Source of the DNA: Flavobacteriia bacterium
GTDB lineage: Bacteria; Bacteroidota; Bacteroidia; Flavobacteriales_D; Crocinitomicaceae
Length of the DNA: 34,520 bases
Reading direction: 5' to 3'
Assembly: GCA_947455515.1 (NCBI GenBank)
Contig: CANGOF010000016.1
Span: 1 to 34,520, forward strand
The position numbers were made by a program, and so were the translations under genes. Of the stretch, positions 31,426 through 34,520 are shown piece after piece. The notes beneath the pieces were generated by a model. The model made no database searches and was not told the DNA's origin. It was given only the letters and a program-made list of their open reading frames with translations. Every line of letters starts with the position of its first letter. The first letter of the stretch is position 1.

Positions 31426-33291
31426 TCATAACTTTTTATAATATCGATATACCTCATTCAGTAACGCATTTCCCTTCTTAATTTCTGCTTTTCGATTTTT
31501 AGGGTCGAACAAATCTTCCACATAAATATTACTCTGCATTTGGAAGGTCATATTCCCTTTTGGTGTAACCCAACCATATCCTTTGTTAATAGTATGAAGT
31601 GCAAATTGAGGTACTTTTGGATTCATTAAATCTTTACTCCAGGGATAGTTTTTATAATCCATACCCAATTGATATAGAAGGGTAGCAGCAATATCGGATT
31701 GTGAACCCAATGTGTTAATTTTCTTTTTTCGGTATTCAGGTTTAATAACTTCACCCCAAAATAATAGTGGAATACGGAAAAATGGACCTACATGTGGACT
31801 CTCATTGAAAGGCGTTCCATGACCATGATCGGCAACAAATACGAACAAGGTATTTTTATAACTAGGTAGTTTTTTTGCTTTACGAATAAATTCCCCAATA
31901 GCTTTATCACAATAAACAATAGAATTCATGTAATCAGCTTCAACACCTTCAAATTTTTGTTTTCCATTTTTTGGATGATCGTAAGGAGCATGTGAACTTC
32001 CTGTAAAAACACATTGTAAGAAAGGTTGTTTTGCTTGTTTGATTTCTTTTAAAAAGAAACGATAGAGATCCGGATCATAATAGTTAAGTTTTCCTCTTGG
32101 TAAATCTGGTAAATTATTCTCGTCAATCACTTTATCAAAACCATGATCCATTAAATACCCACCAATATTACCATATTTTAAATCACCCCCAAAAAGATAG
32201 GAACTAGTATACCCTCGTTTTTTTAAGTCTTGGTTGATACTGCTGATTTTTCGGTGTTTTTCAGGCTGCATGGTAATAGACACTTCTGGAATTGCTGGAA
32301 ATCCACTGAAAATAGTTGAGTTACCAATTTCGGATGTCCCACTTGCAGCACGTACATTCGTAAATAATAATCCTTCCGAAGCGAGTTTATCAAAGTTTGG
32401 TGTTGCCCCTTTGGTGTCGCTTAAACATCCCATTGCATTAGCAGACCATCCTTCCAATACAACAAATACGATGTTTGGTTTTTGTGTGCTTAGAAAATAG
32501 TTGTTATGCTGTTTTGGGTAAGTATATAATTCCTTGACTATTTGTTCCGAAATTAGGGTGTCCATTTTAGGCATAAATTCATCAATGTCTGTTCGGTTAT
32601 ACAATAAATAGCTTTTTGCGAAATTATAGGAACTGTTTATTGATAAGTCGTTGTTTAATGGATTCGTAGAATAGATAGCTGCATTGATATTCAATGGAAT
32701 TTGTTGGAATCCTCCACGAAGTAAAACGAAGCTGGTTCCTCCAAAAAGTATAAAAGAACCAAAGAATGCAAGCGTTCTGATTGACCAATGTTTCTGAATA
32801 CGTATTGGGTCGAGTTTGAATAACCATTTCATACCTTTCCAAGCTACAAATACTTCCAGAGAAAAAAAGAAAATGTACCAAAACGTACTACTCCATGGAG
32901 CAGTTCTAAATACTTCATCCGGATTAGATAAATGTTTAAAAACACGGGAGGTTAATTTATGATTCCATTCATCATAAACATTGATTTCTCCGCTATGTAT
33001 TAGGCAAACTAAAATGATTTCAAAGACAAGAATTCCATAAAAGGTGAGAGAAATCCAACGTTTATTAGAAACGAGTTTAAGACTCAGAAATAATATTGGT
33101 AGAATGCATAAAGCTCCTGCCATTCCAAGGTCTAAGCGAATCGAAAAAACAAAAGATTGAAGCCATTCAAAGAAGGTAGAACTTTGAAATTTTCTCCAAT
33201 GAAAAAGTGAAAAAGTAATACGTTGAAAGTCGAACAGTAGTATCCAAAAAAGTAAAAGTTTGAAAAAATGGAGTGTTATTTTTTTGAACAT
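31426..33291 (-). CDS. LTA synthase-like membrane sulfatase/phosphotransferase (alkaline phosphatase superfamily)
   Basis: This protein of about 621 residues has five N-terminal helices (starting [20 protein letters not shown]) and a large extracytoplasmic sulfatase-fold domain. The metal/catalytic elements are intact: [16 protein letters not shown] (metal-binding Glu), [18 protein letters not shown] (nucleophilic Thr), SSHAPYDHP and [13 protein letters not shown] (Asp-His). Staphylococcal LtaS transfers glycerol phosphate, but Gram-negative relatives in Bacteroidota lack teichoic acid and more likely act as phosphoethanolamine or phosphoglycerol transferases on glycans or lipids. The substrate is undetermined here. 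The frame extends upstream to 33369 (TTG), but that would cover the divergent promoters, so ATG 33291 is preferred. It is divergent from folD. Confidence 0.9.
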   Translation of the reverse strand: MFKKITLHFFKLLLFWILLFDFQRITFSLFHWRKFQSSTFFEWLQSFVFSIRLDLGMAGALCILPILFLSLKLVSNKRWISLTFYGILVFEIILVCLIHSGEINVYDEWNHKLTSRVFKHLSNPDEVFRTAPWSSTFWYIFFFSLEVFVAWKGMKWLFKLDPIRIQKHWSIRTLAFFGSFILFGGTSFVLLRGGFQQIPLNINAAIYSTNPLNNDLSINSSYNFAKSYLLYNRTDIDEFMPKMDTLISEQIVKELYTYPKQHNNYFLSTQKPNIVFVVLEGWSANAMGCLSDTKGATPNFDKLASEGLLFTNVRAASGTSEIGNSTIFSGFPAIPEVSITMQPEKHRKISSINQDLKKRGYTSSYLFGGDLKYGNIGGYLMDHGFDKVIDENNLPDLPRGKLNYYDPDLYRFFLKEIKQAKQPFLQCVFTGSSHAPYDHPKNGKQKFEGVEADYMNSIVYCDKAIGEFIRKAKKLPSYKNTLFVFVADHGHGTPFNESPHVGPFFRIPLLFWGEVIKPEYRKKKINTLGSQSDIAATLLYQLGMDYKNYPWSKDLMNPKVPQFALHTINKGYGWVTPKGNMTFQMQSNIYVEDLFDPKNRKAEIKKGNALLNEVYRYYKKL

Positions 33292-33310
33292 ATTTGGAGT
33301 TATTGGAGAA

Positions 33311-33318
33311 CAAAAATA
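33311..33318 (-). promoter_or_regulatory. Probable -7 element of the LTA-synthase-like gene
   Basis: TATTTTTG on the minus strand lies 20 bp upstream of the ATG at 33291. It faces the folD promoter in the same 89-bp divergent interval. Confidence 0.5.
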
Positions 33319-33353
33319 CGATAAAATTGAATGTGTTACCCCACTTAAAATCG

Positions 33354-33361
33354 TATCTTTG
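33354..33361 (+). promoter_or_regulatory. -7 element of folD
   Basis: TATCTTTG (followed by C) is the most typical Bacteroidota -7 sequence. It lies 20 bp upstream of the folD ATG at 33381 and supports that start over the in-frame ATG at 33294, which precedes the promoter. Confidence 0.7.
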
Positions 33362-33380
33362 CGCCACAAAACTCATTCAC

Positions 33381-34259
33381 ATGAAACTACTCGACGGAAA
33401 AGCTACAGCTATTGCAATTAAGCAAGAACTTGCACAAGCAGTGAAAGACAGAAAGGCTGCAGGTAAAAAAATCCCTCATTTAGCTGCTATTTTAGTAGGT
33501 ACAGATGGTGGTTCCATGACCTATGTTGCTGCGAAAGTAAAAGCATGTGAAGAATGTGGTTTTGAAAGCACCTTGATTCGTTATGATGACTCGGTTTCTG
33601 AGGAAACTCTATTGAAACGAGTACAACAGCTAAACGAAGATTCAAGTATCGATGGCTTTATAGTTCAACTTCCTCTTCCAGAACATATCGATGAGATGAA
33701 AGTTACCTTAGCGATTGACCCTAAGAAAGATGTCGATGGTTTTCATCCGTTTAACGTAGGGAATATGGTGTTAAATCTTCCAGGTTTTTTATCAGCTACT
33801 CCTGCAGGTATTATGGAATTGATGCACCGTAATGACATCGTAACGGAAGGAAAGCATTGCGTGATTATTGGTAGATCCAATATCGTAGGTACTCCTTTGA
33901 GTATCATGTTAACACGAAATACGAATCCAGGAAATTGTACGGTAACGCTTACGCATTCACATACCCAAAATTTGCGTGACATTTGTCTGACTGCAGATAT
34001 TCTTATCGCAGCGCTTGGTCAACCTGAGTTTGTAACTGCCGACATGATTAAACCTGGAGCGGTTGTGATAGATGTTGGAACTTCCCGTATTGAGGATTCA
34101 TCGAAAAAAAGTGGTTGGAGATTAGCAGGCGATGTGAAGTTTGATGAGGTTGCTCCAAAATGTTCGTTTATTTCCCCGGTACCAGGAGGTGTAGGTCCAA
34201 TGACGATTGCGTCCTTGATGATTAACACCTTGAAAGCAATGGATTTGAAAGGGAAATAG
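33381..34259 (+). CDS. folD: Bifunctional methylenetetrahydrofolate dehydrogenase / methenyl-THF cyclohydrolase
   Basis: This 292-residue cytosolic enzyme interconverts 5,10-methylene-, methenyl- and 10-formyl-THF. Conserved marks are [20 protein letters not shown] (catalytic Lys region), [28 protein letters not shown], the NADP-binding loop [26 protein letters not shown] and the terminal [17 protein letters not shown]. The length agrees with the family. The frame is open upstream to 33294, but those 29 extra residues do not match FolD and span the promoter, so ATG 33381 is taken. It is monocistronic and convergent with waaA. Confidence 0.97.
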   Translation: MKLLDGKATAIAIKQELAQAVKDRKAAGKKIPHLAAILVGTDGGSMTYVAAKVKACEECGFESTLIRYDDSVSEETLLKRVQQLNEDSSIDGFIVQLPLPEHIDEMKVTLAIDPKKDVDGFHPFNVGNMVLNLPGFLSATPAGIMELMHRNDIVTEGKHCVIIGRSNIVGTPLSIMLTRNTNPGNCTVTLTHSHTQNLRDICLTADILIAALGQPEFVTADMIKPGAVVIDVGTSRIEDSSKKSGWRLAGDVKFDEVAPKCSFISPVPGGVGPMTIASLMINTLKAMDLKGK

Positions 34260-34520
34260 TTAATTTAATTCATTCACTATTTTTTCTGCTGCTCCTTTGG
34301 AAGTATCAATTTCTCGCTCACATTTACGGTGAATATCGATTAAGTTATCTTCTAGATACTTCATCGCTGATGAGAAATCATTTTCGTTTTCAATAGAAAA
34401 GCCTATTCCTGCTTCGATAAATTGTTGCGCTTCAGGGAATTTTTTGTGCTTCGGACCAAAAATAACGGGTAAACCAAAAACCACTGGTTCTAGGGTATTG
34501 TGTAATTTTCCTGTAAAACC
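34260..34520 (-). CDS. waaA: 3-deoxy-D-manno-octulosonic acid (Kdo) transferase, C-terminal part (cut by window edge)
   Basis: The last 86 codons of a minus-strand gene are visible, open to the window edge. They read GFTGKLHNTLEPVVFGLPVI followed by FGPKHKKFPEAQQFIEAGIG, the nucleotide-sugar binding end of GT-B Kdo transferases (the NTLEP...GPKHxKFxEA motif is typical of WaaA). WaaA adds Kdo to lipid A precursors at the inner face of the membrane. The C-terminus ends KGAAEKIVNELN. The N-terminal membrane anchor and acceptor domain lie outside. It converges on folD with adjacent stops (34259/34260). Confidence 0.9.
   Translation of the reverse strand, partial: GFTGKLHNTLEPVVFGLPVIFGPKHKKFPEAQQFIEAGIGFSIENENDFSSAMKYLEDNLIDIHRKCEREIDTSKGAAEKIVNELN

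Noticed and set aside
33292-33380. N-terminal extensions of folD (from 33294) and of the LTA-synthase-like gene (to 33369)
   Set aside because: Both would run through the divergent promoter elements TATCTTTG and TATTTTTG; family alignments start at 33381 and 33291.

Overview
The window is a low-GC, gene-dense stretch of a Bacteroidota chromosome, most likely a member of Flavobacteriales. This rests on family content: b558-type SdhC, a LytTR/HisKA_7TM-like regulatory pair, a choice-of-anchor V / T9SS-type secreted protein, a CarboxypepD_reg TonB receptor, and recurrent TAnnTTTG -7 promoter elements a short distance upstream of ATG codons. The species assignment (Fluviicola/Crocinitomicaceae-like) is only an impression.

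Layout. 1-1312 (minus): 5' part of sdhA and all of sdhC. 1409-1529: a 121-bp element with 18-bp inverted ends. 1538-3244: FucP-type sugar transporter with an extra two-helix insertion. 3268-3342: short palindromic repeats. 3340-7217 (minus): ArsR regulator followed by SRPBCC, DUF998, DUF4287, SRPBCC, YjbR, pentapeptide-repeat and SCO genes, with an operator-like repeat pair at the arsR promoter. 7417-9955 (plus): LiaF-like membrane protein, LytS-type histidine kinase and LytTR response regulator, a compact signalling operon. 9962-10131: an intergenic palindromic element. 10228-13649 (minus): methyltransferase, remnant of a duplicated gene, a DUF4160-DUF2442 pair, then a secreted trio (outer-membrane-like protein, heparin-lyase-I-like lipoprotein, DUF6438 protein). 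13741-15933 (plus): DEAD-box helicase and a secreted CxxCH protein. 15930-23510 (minus): cation antiporter, MgtC-like protein, tRNA-Asn, SSB, an uncharacterised ABC-type pair, lipocalin-like lipoprotein, FAD oxidoreductase and ComF. 23551-27342 (plus): a long structured leader, nrdB, nrdA and a strong terminator. 27396-30152 (plus): His/Cys-rich small protein and TonB-dependent receptor. 30142-34520: rlmN (minus), LTA-synthase-like sulfatase (minus), folD (plus) and the 3' end of waaA (minus).

Most genes are housekeeping: respiration (sdh), dNTP synthesis (nrdBA), one-carbon metabolism (folD), RNA modification (rlmN), ssDNA binding (ssb), lipopolysaccharide (waaA). I see no prophage, IS transposase, CRISPR array or complete defence system. 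The most interesting unexplained signals are non-coding: the ~290-nt leader of nrdB with several nested complementary arms whose first arm coincides with the predicted transcription start, the 121-bp inverted-repeat element downstream of the sugar transporter, the palindromic arrays at 3268-3342 and 9962-10131, and the DUF4160-DUF2442 pair inserted between a duplicated gene and its remnant. Among proteins, the ABC ATPase with an ~85-residue N-terminal extension and a Gln at the H-loop position, coupled to an unrecognised membrane protein with a large non-membrane domain, is the best candidate for an undescribed system.
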